Counted from the stretch's first letter, positions 33,926 to 45,685 are shown. The stretch is 48,908 bases of DNA from Boothiomyces macroporosus (GCA_027604185.1 JADGKB010000104.1:1-48908), one strand, 5' to 3'. The notes: generated by a model from the sequence alone, not told the origin. Numbers and translations are program-made.

Positions 33926-35259
33926 ATGGGCTCAAATATCTCGCTATTCCAACGACCACAGCAATTTCAGGACAACAGCTTGATATCAAGATCCACTTAC
34001 TATGGACCTCATTTTGTAATGGACGATGAAAATATTAGCAGCACATCAACGAGAGCTTTTGTCGAGGATATTCTCAATGTGCTATCTCTCGGCCAGCTGG
34101 GGAATTTACAAGAAATCGCAGCATTAGGAAACTTGTATAACGAATTACCGCCCCCTCCGTTAAGAAAAGCTAAAACGCTGCAGTCTAAAATTAACTTGAT
34201 CAAGAGCAGTATCCAAGTGCTATACAAGAACAATAACACGGAGATAACATTCAAATACGATTCATTAGTGCCATGCTATATTTCAATCTATTTCAATGGC
34301 AGAGTTACATTTGAAAATAGTTCTGAATCTAATTTGAAATTCAAGTAAGCGTTGTTAATCCAGTATCTTGACTGAAAATGATAAGCCTGCTACTTTCAAA
34401 AGATTTGGCCCCTTTCCTGCTGGCTTAAACCAGGGCTTTACTACCACTGAGGATGCGTTGCAAGTATACGGTAGTCACGAAACTGTTATGCATGTTCAAA
34501 CCAATTTACCTGTATCCCCTACAGTCTCCCCAGTTAACGTAACATCGCCAACTAGCGCCACTGAAGCTAATCCATTGATAAATAGGTCCAACATCCCACC
34601 ACCAATATCTATAAATTTACCTTCTCAACCACCAGAGGTAATTTCCCCATCAAGTATAAATCCAACTGCTCTATACGATATCGTTATTGTTTTAGAAGAG
34701 CAAGATCCATCAATTTCTCATGGTAAAGCTGGTCTAACAAGATTTCCAAACACCATACATGAATGCCCAAGCAACGAGTATCTTGCTTAAAAAGAGTGAT
34801 GCATTCGAAATCATTTATTCGAAACAAAACTTGCTTATTGATGGTATTCCGTACCTGCTTCAAGAAGTGTATGGATTCAGTGAATCGGAAACAGACAACA
34901 GGAATGACCAAGGTTTGTGTCGTTAATGTAGTAAGCATGAAGGAATGTGTAGTGTGCATGTCGGATTACAAAGATACTTTGGTGCTACCATGCCGACACC
35001 TATGTTTATGCAATAGTTGTGCCGAAGTACTTCGCAACTCTCAAAACTCTCCAACTAGTCCACAGACACCAAGCTCCAGAGGACCCCCAAAATGTCCGAT
35101 ATGTAGACAAGGTATACCGTGCTTAATTTAGTGTTCCATTCGCTTGTCCAGATTAAGCTTCCTCCGCCATACGATATCAAGAGCGCTAGGGCTTCAAGAG
35201 TGAATATGCCCGACACCAAGGGCTTTGGGTCATCTCTATACAGATCTCAAGGAGTGTGA
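33926..35259 (+). CDS. MGRN1/RNF157-type RING ubiquitin ligase
   Basis: Product of 418 residues in five exons; introns 34345..34363, 34733..34751, 34913..34931 (19 nt each) and 35112..35131 (20 nt). It starts MGSNIS, a predicted N-myristoylation signal as in MGRN1. The central beta-rich domain (TLQSKINLIKSSIQVLYK, then VYGSHETVMHVQTN) leads to SKQNLLIDGIPYLLQEVYG. The C3HC4 RING follows: CVVC, LPCRHLCLCNSC and CPIC, with a Ser/Pro insertion of about 18 residues before the last pair, ending CRQVFHSLVQIKLPPPYD. These ligases act at membranes on receptors and ESCRT components. Each junction was set by alignment to this family. Confidence 0.9.
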
Positions 35260-35346
35260 TTTAACTGTAATATATTATTTTTGACATTAATTCTCCGATC
35301 AACATCAGTGTATGTCACGCGCTTAACGGCAGTTTTCTTTACAAAA

Positions 35347-36658
35347 ATGATTCTGGCACCGTCAATCGCCTCTGATATACTATCTGATACCGACAAGACG
35401 CAATTCTCAATCCTGCCATCTACGGGGTCGTTCTACCGCCTGCCTTCCTTTCTGTTTTCCAGCGCCAAGAAATTGGTTGGTATTAAGTCTACTCCACCTA
35501 CACAGACTATATTCAGAAACAGTTTGAATTCTTCGTTGACTAAACCCGAAGGTACTTTTTGCTAATATAGGGTACAATAAGCTATCGCAGAAATTCGCCA
35601 CTTCTGCATTAAGAAATACATGTAATGTGTCTGGAAGTTTGTTTTCCAGCTCATTAACTGTTGCCAGCGGGTTTGCTAACTGTGCCGCAATTGCCGCTGT
35701 CCCTATTATCAACCATACTCCATATTTGGGCACAATGTCCCAAACTAGCACAGGTAAATTAAAAGATGTCTCTGATTTACGTGACACAATCATAAATACC
35801 ACCGAAAAGATCTTGCAAGCTCTACCTTTTGCTGAAAAGTTCGTTGGCGCTCTTTCCATTTACCAACCACATGAAAGGAAAGGAGCTGAAGATGATTACT
35901 TGAATGGATTCCATGTATATTCCAGCGGAGAACTTTCTGAAGACTTGTCGTTCTCTTTTTCTGGCTGCGGTTGGCTAATCTTTTACGAACTTGGGGTTGC
36001 GCAATGTCTTTGCGATACCATCAAACCAGATATTCTTCGAAAAGCTAAATTCTTGGGCTCTTCCACTGGTTCTATTATTGCATTATGTTTGGCACTTAAT
36101 TTGGATCTCGAAATGCTTCGCGAAAAGCTAATGGAGCTGGTACAAGAATCGTCTGCCAATCTGCTTTCCCCATTCGTTGCAATTTCCAATATTATTCGGC
36201 CGTTACTAGAAAAACTAGTTCATCGAAACATTGATATGTGTCGGGATAGGCTATTCATATCTCTTACTGAGCTACCATCTGGTAAAAACGTTCTACTATC
36301 TCAGTTTTCGTCAAGAACGGTACTCGGTTGTTAATATTAGGAATTAATCAACCATATAATAAGCTCGTGTTCCCTTCCAGTCTTTAGCAATAATATTTCT
36401 CTACAAGACCAACTTTATATCAGTGGAGATCTATCAGATAGAATTCCTGTATATAACGAAATGACAATAACCGCGAGCCCTTACCAACAGTTGGCAAATA
36501 TCTCGCCGTGCAATATCCAGTATACCAAGAATGATGAATATTGCCCACGATCCAATATGCAGAATTACAACTCCATGTTTGAAAATGGATGGAGCGATAC
36601 CTACCAGTGGCTAACTACCAAGAAATCAAGCGGGGTATTGACCGGATTAATCTTTTAA
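35347..36658 (+). CDS. Patatin-like (PNPLA) protein, second paralogue
   Basis: Product of 423 residues; introns 35552..35570 (19 nt) and 36320..36340 (21 nt). The patatin domain keeps the oxyanion loop (FSFSGCGWLIFYELGVAQCL) and a GxSxG elbow (FLGSSTGSIIA). In the DG[GA] region it has YISGDLSDRIP, so the usual aspartate is serine and an Asp stands two residues later. It is thus better preserved than the paralogue at 11977-13092 but may still be inactive. Related animal PNPLA1-5 enzymes handle triacylglycerol and acylceramide. A Ser/Thr-rich N-terminal region of about 140 residues precedes the domain. Confidence 0.78.
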
Positions 36659-36800
36659 ATGTGTGTTTTTTGAATAAAATTTGTGCCTTACTGACAATTG
36701 CTATTCTAAAAGAGAGCCTGATGGCCGAGAAATGCGTGTCGCTACTGTTGTAATCAGCCAGTTGTTTCACTTGGCAAAGTGGCCGAAATCGCGCATGACC

Positions 36801-36808
36801 TATAAATA
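36801..36808 (+). promoter_or_regulatory. TATA box of the DUF2855 gene
   Basis: TATAAATA, 27 nt upstream of the ATG at 36835. Confidence 0.55.
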
Positions 36809-36834
36809 AGGCCGAGTGAGGGAAAAAAGTTGCC

Positions 36835-37937
36835 ATGAATTCAGAGCTTGTACTAAAGAAGGATTTTGTTGATCAAGTAAGAATTCAAACACAACCACTA
36901 CCTCCACTTGCACCTGAACATGTACTAATTCGTATCGAGATATTCGGATTAACAGCCAACAATATTACGTACATTGCCCTCGGAAAGTCATTGCAATATT
37001 TTGATTTCTTTCCGGCTGATTCTGCAGATGAAGCCAAAGCACCTGTTTGGGGGATCGGTATTCATTGCTAATGTCAGGGGTGATTGAACAATCCAATTCG
37101 CCTTTATTGAAGAAGGGAGAGCGCATTTATGGCTATTATCCAATCGCAAAGTACATCAGTTTCAAGCCGGTTTCAATTAAAAACAACTTTTTTTATGTTA
37201 TAAGGGATCAACTACCAAGGGATCGCGCAGTATATAATCAATATTTCAGGGCTAATGGTGATCCGGAATATATCAAGAACAATGAAGAGTTGATGTTGTT
37301 GTTCAGACCGCTTTGGACGACATCCTTCTTCCTCCACGATTTCCTAGTCGCAAATGGATTCTTTGATGCAAAGAAAGTAGTAATTTCAAGTGCTTCGTCC
37401 AAGACTGGGTATTCATTTGCCTTGTTGCTAAAGGACAATGATTTTGAAGTAATTGGGCTAACTTCGAAATCCAATGTTGAATTTGTTACTAGCTTGAATT
37501 TCTACGACAAGGTAGTTAGATATGATGACATTTCTGAACTACCAACTGACGAACCAATTGTTTATTGTGACTTTGCAGGAAGTGATTCACTTAATCGCAC
37601 CATTCACAACCACTTTGGTCCAAAGCTCCAAAAACAGGTGGTCGCTGGGATGTCTCACGTCTCAGAAGCCAATTCAAAGTTTGGAGATGACAAATCGATA
37701 ACCTTCTTTGCCCCAGAATGGATAAAAGTTCGCAAGCCTAAAGTTGGAGACAATATTGTTGAAAGACGCGAAAAGGCATGGAACTACTTTATTGAAACTA
37801 TTGTGCCTCATGTTAATCTTAAATATGTGAATGGAGCAAAGGATGTTGTCAAGGTTTACCACAAAATGTTGAAAGGACAGTCGACCCCCGATGAAGGATA
37901 CATCTTGTCAATGTTTGACAGCTCTGCAAAGCTTTAA
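36835..37937 (+). CDS. DUF2855 family protein (MDR-like)
   Basis: Product of 360 residues after removal of a 20-nt intron at 37058..37077 (ends GCTAATGTCAG). It opens with a GroES-like segment (VLIRIEIFGLTANNITYIALG) with FFPA and then VWGIGVIEQS, continues GERIYGYYPIAKYI, and has a degenerate nucleotide-binding region, KVVISSASSKTGYSFALLL, followed by VYCDFAGSD. This is the DUF2855 family, found in fungi and bacteria and related to medium-chain reductases. The substrate is unknown to me. The usual GxGxxG dinucleotide motif is replaced by SASSKTG. Confidence 0.82.
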
Positions 37938-37981
37938 CGAAATAAAGCCATCATTTAAATCACTGTTGAATTGTATTGGTC

Positions 37982-37989
37982 TATATAAG
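37982..37989 (+). promoter_or_regulatory. TATA-like box of the first SLC44 gene
   Basis: TATATAAG, 68 nt upstream of the ATG at 38058. Confidence 0.45.
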
Positions 37990-38057
37990 AAGCCTCCGCT
38001 TATTTGTGTGATGTCATAAGTTGAAGTTCATCGCGAACACCAATTCACAGCTACACT

Positions 38058-40184
38058 ATGGGAAGAAAAGTCTACCCTGATGACGATAACAATGAATTTG
38101 AAGACGTTAAAGTACCTTCTTTTATGCCAAAGAAGCGATATTGCCGGGATGTACCGTTTTTAATCCTATTTATCGTGTTTTGGTTTGGAATGATAATTGT
38201 GGCTACAAGTGCAGTTAAGGAAGGAGACCCAAAGAGATTAATGTAATTAGAAACTAACTTTGTGTTCCACAAGACTATTTGGGCAATTATTGTGGATATG
38301 TTACATACGACGCAAATGGCACCATGACTGCATTTGGTAACCAAACAGCAAATCCATACTTGTACTATTTTAATCTGTATAGTAAGGCTGATATTAAAGC
38401 TAGGCCCTGCAACTACTAGCGCGATATGTGTGTCGTCTTGCCCCAATGCTACCGAACTGTTGTCATATTCAAACGCGCTATGCGTTTACAATACAACAGC
38501 CACTGTTCAGAGCTTTTACAGTTTGGTCAGCACAGGCTTGTGTGTAAGTTATACTATTGAATCATCTCCAATTTTGAACAGATGCATTCCGTCAATTGCC
38601 GCCGGAGTAGCTTCAGCAATTGTAAACTCCACATCTGCAAATGTCACTATCACGAATACTACTTCCTCGACAAGCGTTAGTGCAATCTTGAGTCAAGGAA
38701 GAGACACAACTATGCAAGTGATTGCAGACTTGACAATTACGTGGCCAGTCATTGCTGTTGGAGCCGGAGTGTCGTTGATTATCTGCTTTATTTGGATGCT
38801 TCTCCTCCAAAAGATTGCGGGATTCTTTGTGTGGTTAACTATAATTGCTTGCAATTTGGTATTCGATGCTGCTGCAATTTGGTTGTATTTGTATTGGCAA
38901 GCAAAAGTAGCTCAAGATAATGGCACTACTACAACTGGTGTTATAGCCGTTGCTAGTTCCTACGTAGGTATCAATAACTCTACAACAACAGTACAAATTG
39001 AAACACAAACTGTTGCCGATGTGTTTTATGTTATGTGCGCAATTGGTGGGTTGCTGTTGTTGATTACTATCGCGCTGCTAAAGAGAATTGTTATTGCGAT
39101 CAAGGTTATCAAACAGGCTTCAAAAGCAATGGGAAGGATGCCTACTATCAGTATTAAAATTGCTAATTCTAGTATTCTTCCCATTATTCATTTGGATCTT
39201 CATGATTGCCAATCTAGCATATTTCATCTGGATCCTGCTCTATATCATCACACCATCGGGACAAGTTACTCCGTCAATAGAGTTGTTCTCTCTGGTTTGG
39301 ACGGATCCAAAAATTAGTCAGTATGAACTAGGATATCATATATTTGGATTCTTATGGACATTATTCTTTTTCAGTGGTATAAACCAAGTCACAGTAGCTG
39401 GGGCTATTGCTACTTGGTATTGGACAATGGACAAGAAAAAATCACTCAGATTCCCTGTCCTGCGATCATTTGGAAGAACACTATTATATCACCTCGGATC
39501 TATTGCTGTTGGATCTCTCTTGATTGCTATTGTAGAGTTTATCAGAATAGTGCTTTACGAAATACAGCGTCGAGTAAAAAAAACACAAAACAAATTCTTG
39601 ATTTATCTAGTAGCTTGCCTTCAGTGTTGCATGAAAGTAGTAGCAATGCTGGTTAAATTCATCAATCGCAATGCGTATATCTATCTTGCGATTACTGGCA
39701 AAGCGTTCTTCAAATCCGCAGGGGAAGCGACTTCCTTGATTGTCAAGAATGCATTACGAACAGTGGCAGTAGATTTCGTATCAGATTTTATTCTGTTCAT
39801 TTCCAAATTATTTGTTATGGGCATTACGGGATTCTTGGCATACCTATACTTGACATACTGGAGCTCCACCTTGCCTAATGCCTCTTCTATTAACTATCCG
39901 TTTTTAACTGTCGCTTTTGTTTCTATCGCAGCATTCATTGTCGGTACAGCATTCTTTAGCATCTATGACATGGCGATAAACACTATTTTCTTGTCATTCC
40001 TTATTGATATTGACAAGAATGATGGTTCTAGGGAAAGACCATTCTATATGACGGATGACTTGAAGGATGTTATGGGACTTGAGAATGAAGTGCCAAAGAA
40101 AGCTGAAAAGGTAATTCAATATTTCACAATTAGGGAACTGGGCAAAGGAAGGTTAGGCACACCCAGCAGATTGATGAATTCTAA
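38058..40184 (+). CDS. SLC44 choline-transporter-like protein, copy A
   Basis: Product of 679 residues; introns 38243..38262, 38382..38403 (22), 39151..39172 (22) and 40111..40133 (23). Multi-pass membrane protein of the CTL/SLC44 family: KKRYCRDVPFLILFI near the start, GDPKRLI, a Cys-rich glycosylated loop, then WPVIAVGAGVSLIICFIW, MPTIIFFPLFIWIF, FLWTLFFFSGINQVTVAGA, WYWTMDKKKS and LVACLQCCMKVVAML. Members carry choline or act as choline/ethanolamine antiporters. The first intron must end in TG rather than AG to join GDPKRLI to VPQDYLGNYCGYV; no in-frame AG acceptor is available. Copy B has a normal AG at the same point. Confidence 0.85.
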
Positions 40185-40243
40185 TATAATGATTCTGCTT
40201 TTTATTCTGTGATGTCATCCGTCCAACTTTGCGTGATTCAGGC

Positions 40244-42509
40244 ATGGCAAAGAAGGTTTACGTTGAGCCAGACGACGAAGAATCTGGAAATATCAAGGTG
40301 CCGTCGTTCATTACAAAAAAACGATATTGTAGAGATGTTCCTTTTCTGGTAATTTTCGTTGCGTTCTGGTTTGGAATGGTATTGGTCGCTCAGAGTGCCT
40401 TGAAATATGGCGACCCAAGGAGACTAATGTAAATCTGTTTAATGCTAGAGTTCCGCAAGACTATCTGGATAATTATTGCGGATATGTCACGTACGACTCG
40501 AATGGAACAGTCGGACCGTTTGGCAACCAGACAGGAAAGCCTTACCTATACTACTTTGACCTATTTAGTAATTACATTTAACCTGAAGATCCAACTGCAA
40601 GTGTTGCTATTTGTGTTTCATCGTGTCCAAACACCACTCAAATTCTAACTTATACTGATGCTCTCTGTGTCTATAACTATACCACATCAGCTAACACATT
40701 TATTTCAGATTTATCGTCTCAATACTGTGTTGCCTACACAATTGATACTGCACCAGTATTAAATCGTTGTGTCCCTACAATTGGAACAAGTGCAATTACC
40801 TCTGTTGTGAATTCGACTTCTGCAAATACAACGATAACTGCAAATACTACGTCAAGTTCAATTTTCACCTCTATTTTGAACGACGGCAGAGATACTACTA
40901 TGCAAGTTATAGCAGACCTGACGATCACTTGGCCAGTAATAGTAGCAGGAGCAGGTTTAGCCCTACTTATCAGTTTAATCTGGATGATTATGCTTCAAAT
41001 ACTAGCAGGCTTCTTTGTGTGGTTAACAGTAATTATTTGCAATTTGGTATTTGATGTAGCAGCCCTATGGCTCTATCTGTATTGGCAGTCAAAACTGGCA
41101 GCTGCAAGTGGAACAACAACCTCAGGTATTGTTGCAACTGCAAGTTCTTATGTTGGAATAAACAACTCCACAACCGCAATACAAATAGACACTAATACAG
41201 TCAGTTACGTCTTCTATACAGTGGCTGCTTTAGCTGGATTACTGCTACTGATTACTATTGCATTGATCAAACGTATTAGGATAGCAATTGCCATTATCAA
41301 ACAAGCCTCAAAAGCAATGGCCAAGATGCCTACCATCGGTAACTATATTCTAACTCTAGTATTTTTTCCACTAGGTATTTGGATCTTTCTAGCACTCAAC
41401 TTGGCTTACTTTATCTATATTGGATTATATATTATCACACCAAGTGGGCAAGTAACGCCGTCAATCCAGCTATTTTCGCTAGTGTGGAATGACCCGAATA
41501 TTAAACAGTACGAGTTAGCATACCACATATTTGGATTTTTATGGACAATGTTCTTTCTGAGCGGCATAAATCAAGTCACAATTGCTGGGGCGATTGCTAC
41601 ATGGTACTGGACTATGGACAAGAAAAAGTCTCTAAAGTTCCCCGTAATGCGTTCATTTGGAAGAGTGTTACTCTATCACTTGGGGTCAATCGCTTTAGGA
41701 TCGCTGTTAATTGCAATCGTTGAATTTATCCGTCTAGTCTTGTACGAAATTCAAAGAAGGGTGAAAAAGACAAACAACCAGTTTCTTACTTATTTAGTAG
41801 CTTGCCTACAATGTTGCATGAAGGTAGTAGCAATGCTGGTTAAATTCGTCAACAAGAATGCCTATATTTACATTGCTATTACTGGCAAAGCATTTTTCAA
41901 GTCTGCAGGGGAGGCAACTGCATTGATCATCAAGAACGCACTCAGCGCAATTGCCCTGGATTGTGTCTCTGATTTCATTTTGGTAATATCTAAAGTATTT
42001 GTAGCTGGGATAACTGGTTTTTTGGCATACTTGTATTTAGCCTATTTTAGCTCAAGTCTTCCAAACGCATCCTCAATTAACTACCCAATAGTAACCGTAA
42101 TATTTGTCGCAATCGCTGGTCTGATGGTAGCCCAAGCATTCTTTAGTGTGTACGATATGGCAATTAACACGATAACCCTCTCATTTTTGATTGATTTGGA
42201 CAAGAATGACGGATCAAGGGAAAGACCTTACTTTATGAATGATGAATTAAGGAGGATTATGGGTTTGGAAAACGTAAAGCCAAAGAAGGGGAAAAAAGTA
42301 GTTCCTGAAGATGGCGATAAACCTAGCAGATCTAAAAAGAGGAATGACGACGATGATGATGAACCACCAAGGAGGAGAACTACAAAGAAGAGTAAGGCTA
42401 TTTCTTCAGACGAAGATGAAGAAGATCCACGTCCGAAACCATCAAAGAAGGTATTTATCATTAATAGTAGGGAAGGAAAGTTAAATCAGAAGAAATGGAA
42501 GAACTATAG
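40244..42509 (+). CDS. SLC44 choline-transporter-like protein, copy B
   Basis: Product of 727 residues; introns 40429..40448 (20), 40568..40588 (21), 41339..41359 (21, stop-free and divisible by 3) and 42451..42470 (20). Tandem paralogue of copy A, highly similar across the membrane domain (ADLTITWPVIVAGAGL, ITPSGQVTPSIQLFSLVW, LVACLQCCMKVVAMLVKF). The hidden third intron, if kept, would insert seven residues into MPTIVFFPLGIWIF. The cytosolic tail is longer than in A and strongly charged (NDDDDDEPPRRR, SSDEDEEDPRP). The four intron positions match those in A, so the duplication came after intron gain. It starts at ATG 40244 and ends 12 nt from the CDC6 stop. Confidence 0.9.
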
Positions 42510-42521
42510 ATTGTATAATGT

Positions 42522-44007
42522 TTATTTTTTTCTAAATTTTTTGTTTTTCAAGAGAGCTTCTTCTCCCTTTTCCAAAATTTCAGCCAACAGAGCTACTTTT
42601 GATACGGCATTAACGATTTCATCTGGTTGGATGTTTAACCCTACCACTGCCTCTGATAGTTGAGTTTGGCCGCGTTTATATCCAAGTGTAATCAAACCCA
42701 AAGTATCAAGTTGGGTTATGATATCATTGAATTCTGATTTTTCAACTCTACCAACTTGCGATTGGTAGCTGCAGATTGTTCTATAACTTTCCTCGACCTG
42801 CTGTCAGATTCTTTTTACCTTTCTAACAGATAAATCCTTTTGTTTTGTCTTGATCATCAAATAAACGGTAGAAAGTACAAGCTTGGACTGCATTTGCAAT
42901 TTATCTATTCTGGAATTTGAAGAAGCTCCAAGCATGCTTGAGGCAGCGGATAATACATGCTTAACAGTTACTTTTGGAATAATTAGAGAGTTTTCTTGGG
43001 ATTTTTCTTCATTCTCTACCATTTGAATTGCCATTCTACAAACATCAAGTGCTTTACGTAAATCTCCAGTTCCTGCTAATTTCCTTGCAGCTAACTCAAC
43101 AGCCATTGGCTGCATGATTGGTAAATCCTGTTTACCATTCGGCTTGATTGGCGAAGCTGGTTCATCAGGCTCATCCAAAGTCATTAATCGATCTTTGATA
43201 ATTGCCGCAATTTCTTTGATCTGATATGGATTGAAAGACAAGTACTCTGGCTCATCTAAATGAGAAACGCTTTACAATTTTTCGATTGAAGTCTTGGTAA
43301 AAATCTTGAGGTAAGATCCAACGCATTAGCAATTCCAATCATCACCAATCTAGAGTTGGGCATTTTTGCCCACTCAAAGAGCGTGTACAATTCATCTTGA
43401 TCTCTGGTGATCAAATTATCAATTTCATCCAATACCAATAAACTATTGTTAATATAGTATACTAAATAGCTCCAGGGTTTTTAGACGGGACTACTCGAGA
43501 TTTCACAAGTTCTTTTGTCAAAGAAGCACTTCCGGAGAGCTTCCACTTATCCGCAAGTGTAGAATATATATTTTTAGCATCGGTGATGTTCATACAATTG
43601 ATGAATGCGTATTTGACTGTAAACGGGAGCTCTCTAAATGCTTTCTCTCGCTGCTGCAATATTTCATTTAGTAGTGCAGTCTTTCCAGTTCCAGGACAAC
43701 CAGAGATATACAAGGAACCAGATTTCTGTCCAGTTACATGTTCGTCAATGAAACAGTTGAGCTTTTGTCGCTCGCTTTCCCTTCCTATTAGTTTCTTTGG
43801 TGTAGCACATCGCCTAAAAGCTGCCTTTGCTTCCTGCAGTATTTTCAACGGTGTTCTTTTTGGTGTTTCGTTCTGGCTTTTCAATTCTTTTTTTGTGGGT
43901 GTAAGATGATCGATTGAAATCTTTGGTTTCTTTGGAGTCGATTGGTTGGTATCCAGTCGGGACAGTGGAACTTCTTCCAGCGCTCTTTTTCCTGATCGTG
44001 TCTTCAT
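42522..44007 (-). CDS. CDC6: Replication licensing factor CDC6
   Basis: Product of 474 residues in four exons; introns 43443..43462 (20), 43256..43275 (20) and 42798..42818 (21). The AAA+ ATPase has Walker A GCPGTGKTALLNE, Walker B LLVLDEIDNL, LYTLFEWAKMPNSRLVMIGI and sensor/arginine region DLTSRFLPRLQ, then GDLRKALDVCRMAIQMVE and a winged-helix end (VEKSEFNDIITQLDTLGLI). The N-terminus of about 80 residues has five Thr/Ser-Pro-Lys/Arg-like sites (STPKK, ETPKR, RTPLK, ATPKK and similar), likely CDK targets as in other CDC6 proteins. CDC6 loads MCM with ORC at origins. Length compared with human CDC6 (560): shorter N-terminus. Confidence 0.93.
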
Positions 44008-44349
44008 TCCAAGATTTTTTGTTGTCCAGAACAGAAATTATTTTTCGTGTCTGGGATTTCAGACAAACGTTCAACCCACTTGGGTTTGTTTGTAGTCCAT
44101 TTTGGAAATCTAGTGGGAATTTGTACCAGTAATAAAGGGGATTTTGAGTGGGAATAATTTGAATACGATTATTGCCTAGGAAATTATGTTGTCTGGGAGT
44201 GTGATTTCCCGCAGTTAACAAAGATGCTTGCAAGACTATTCACCTGGAATGTGAAAGTGGCTTGAGAACAATTAGAGTTTAAACTTCACACCCCTTGATA
44301 ACGTTATCAAAGGTGTATAAAATCTGCAGGAATTTTAAACTACCTTATT
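44008..44349. promoter_or_regulatory. Divergent promoter with GATA palindrome and TATA box
   Basis: 342 nt between divergent starts. TTGATAACGTTATCAA at 44294-44309 is a perfect 16-bp palindrome containing two opposed GATA cores (TGATAA/TTATCA). TATAAAA at 44315-44321 follows 5 nt later and is 28 nt upstream of the ATG at 44350. The arrangement looks like an activator site next to a core promoter. Confidence 0.55.
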
Positions 44350-45685
44350 ATGAGAGAAACAAAATCGGTAGGCTCGACTGATACAATTGTAACGATAAAC
44401 ACATCAGATATGCTCTATAATCAACCCGATTTCAACCAAAATTCAAAAAGAATATACATTGCCGCTTCCAAAAAGTATTTTGTTCCAATAGACACTTCGA
44501 CTTGTAGGAACTGGCTGGATTTTACCACGTTACTCTTTACGAATAACCGGTTGAATATTCCAATCACTCAGTGCATTTCCCACGTTTACACTGTCAACTC
44601 AAAGGATGGCACTCAATTGATCGTAGACCAATTGGACGACTTGAAAGAAAAGGCGTTTTACTATATTCCTAGTGCGTAATAAATACAGGGTTTCAATGTT
44701 TGATGTAATTTTGCTGATGAATCACTACCTGCCATTTGGCCGCATGACTACAGAGGCGTGTGAACTTTCCCAATTTCCCATGGACCAATTTCCTACAGAG
44801 TTATACAACCCAGATGGATCATTTACCCAGCCAGTAAAAGAGTTGCTGGATTTTGCTCCTCAAATACTCGAAAGTGTCGTGCAAGCTAAAATATTAGAAA
44901 CAAAACCAAGTACCAACTCGGTAGTAAATGAAGCGCTTCTCAATTCTGCTTTATTGAGCTCAATTACTAAACGAGACAACATTCAAATTATTAATAACAA
45001 CAATCCGACGATGCAGAATACTCAGAACGTTCAGTCAGAAAGACGGCCTTCCAAACAGAAAAAGGAAGAAGAGAACGAAGAAAAGGAAAAAAAGAAGGAA
45101 GAAAAGAAGGAATCAACCAATTATCTGTTGGGTTTGGGAGCGTTTGCTACAATGTTATTTGCGGTTTATCATGTTTCCCAAAAAACGGGCGAAATCGACT
45201 ATGTGGAAAATGTCGAGATGATTGTTGATCGTGTTGTAGATATCCTAAAGTCAACTAAATTATGGATGTACAATTGCAAAAGGTATGATTTAAACGTTCC
45301 AAAAATTGTTGAAGAGGATTATGAAGCTTTAAAAACCATATGCGACTGTATTGAGCGTATTAACAGTAAGCAGGAAAAGATTTGGAAGAGAAGATGCTAC
45401 GGCCTATTAGCAATTTCGAGCTCCTGCGTTCTGGGATCAATATTTCCAAAGTCTCCAAAGTCCTTGGTTTATATCGGAACTGCTGGAATATGCTCCTCAT
45501 TACTCGGTTTGGTTTACATAGTTGGCTTACATTCTTCCAGACCGCATCAATTATCTATTCAATTATACGCATCCAGAGCACAGGAACTTTGCAGCTCACT
45601 TTTTCCGTCCCCAGTCCGCGTACAAAAAGTCCGGAAATCATTAGGGATCGATCAATCAAACGAATCAGAGTGGGTAATGACCTGA
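44350..45685 (+). CDS. Doublecortin-like domain membrane protein (junction uncertain)
   Basis: Two adjacent ORFs (44350-44679 and from about 44672) seem to form one protein of 440 residues if 13 nt (44676..44688, GTAATAAATACAG) are removed; a 17-nt alternative donor (44672) breaks the frame. The first part (RIYIAASKKYFVPID...DFTTLLFTNNRL...DQLDDLKEKAFYYI) resembles a doublecortin domain. The rest has a Lys/Glu-rich coiled stretch and about three membrane segments (LLGLGAFATMLFAVYHV, YGLLAISSSCVLGSIF, LVYIGTAGICSSLLGLVYIV). Alternatively these are two genes, the second starting at ATG 44697, but 17 nt would leave no room for a promoter. Family assignment is tentative. Confidence 0.5.

Noticed and set aside
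43256..43280. GC-AG intron in CDC6
   Set aside because: A canonical GT-AG choice (43256..43275) of 20 nt gives an equally good protein, SKNYEPEYLSF, so no rare donor is needed.
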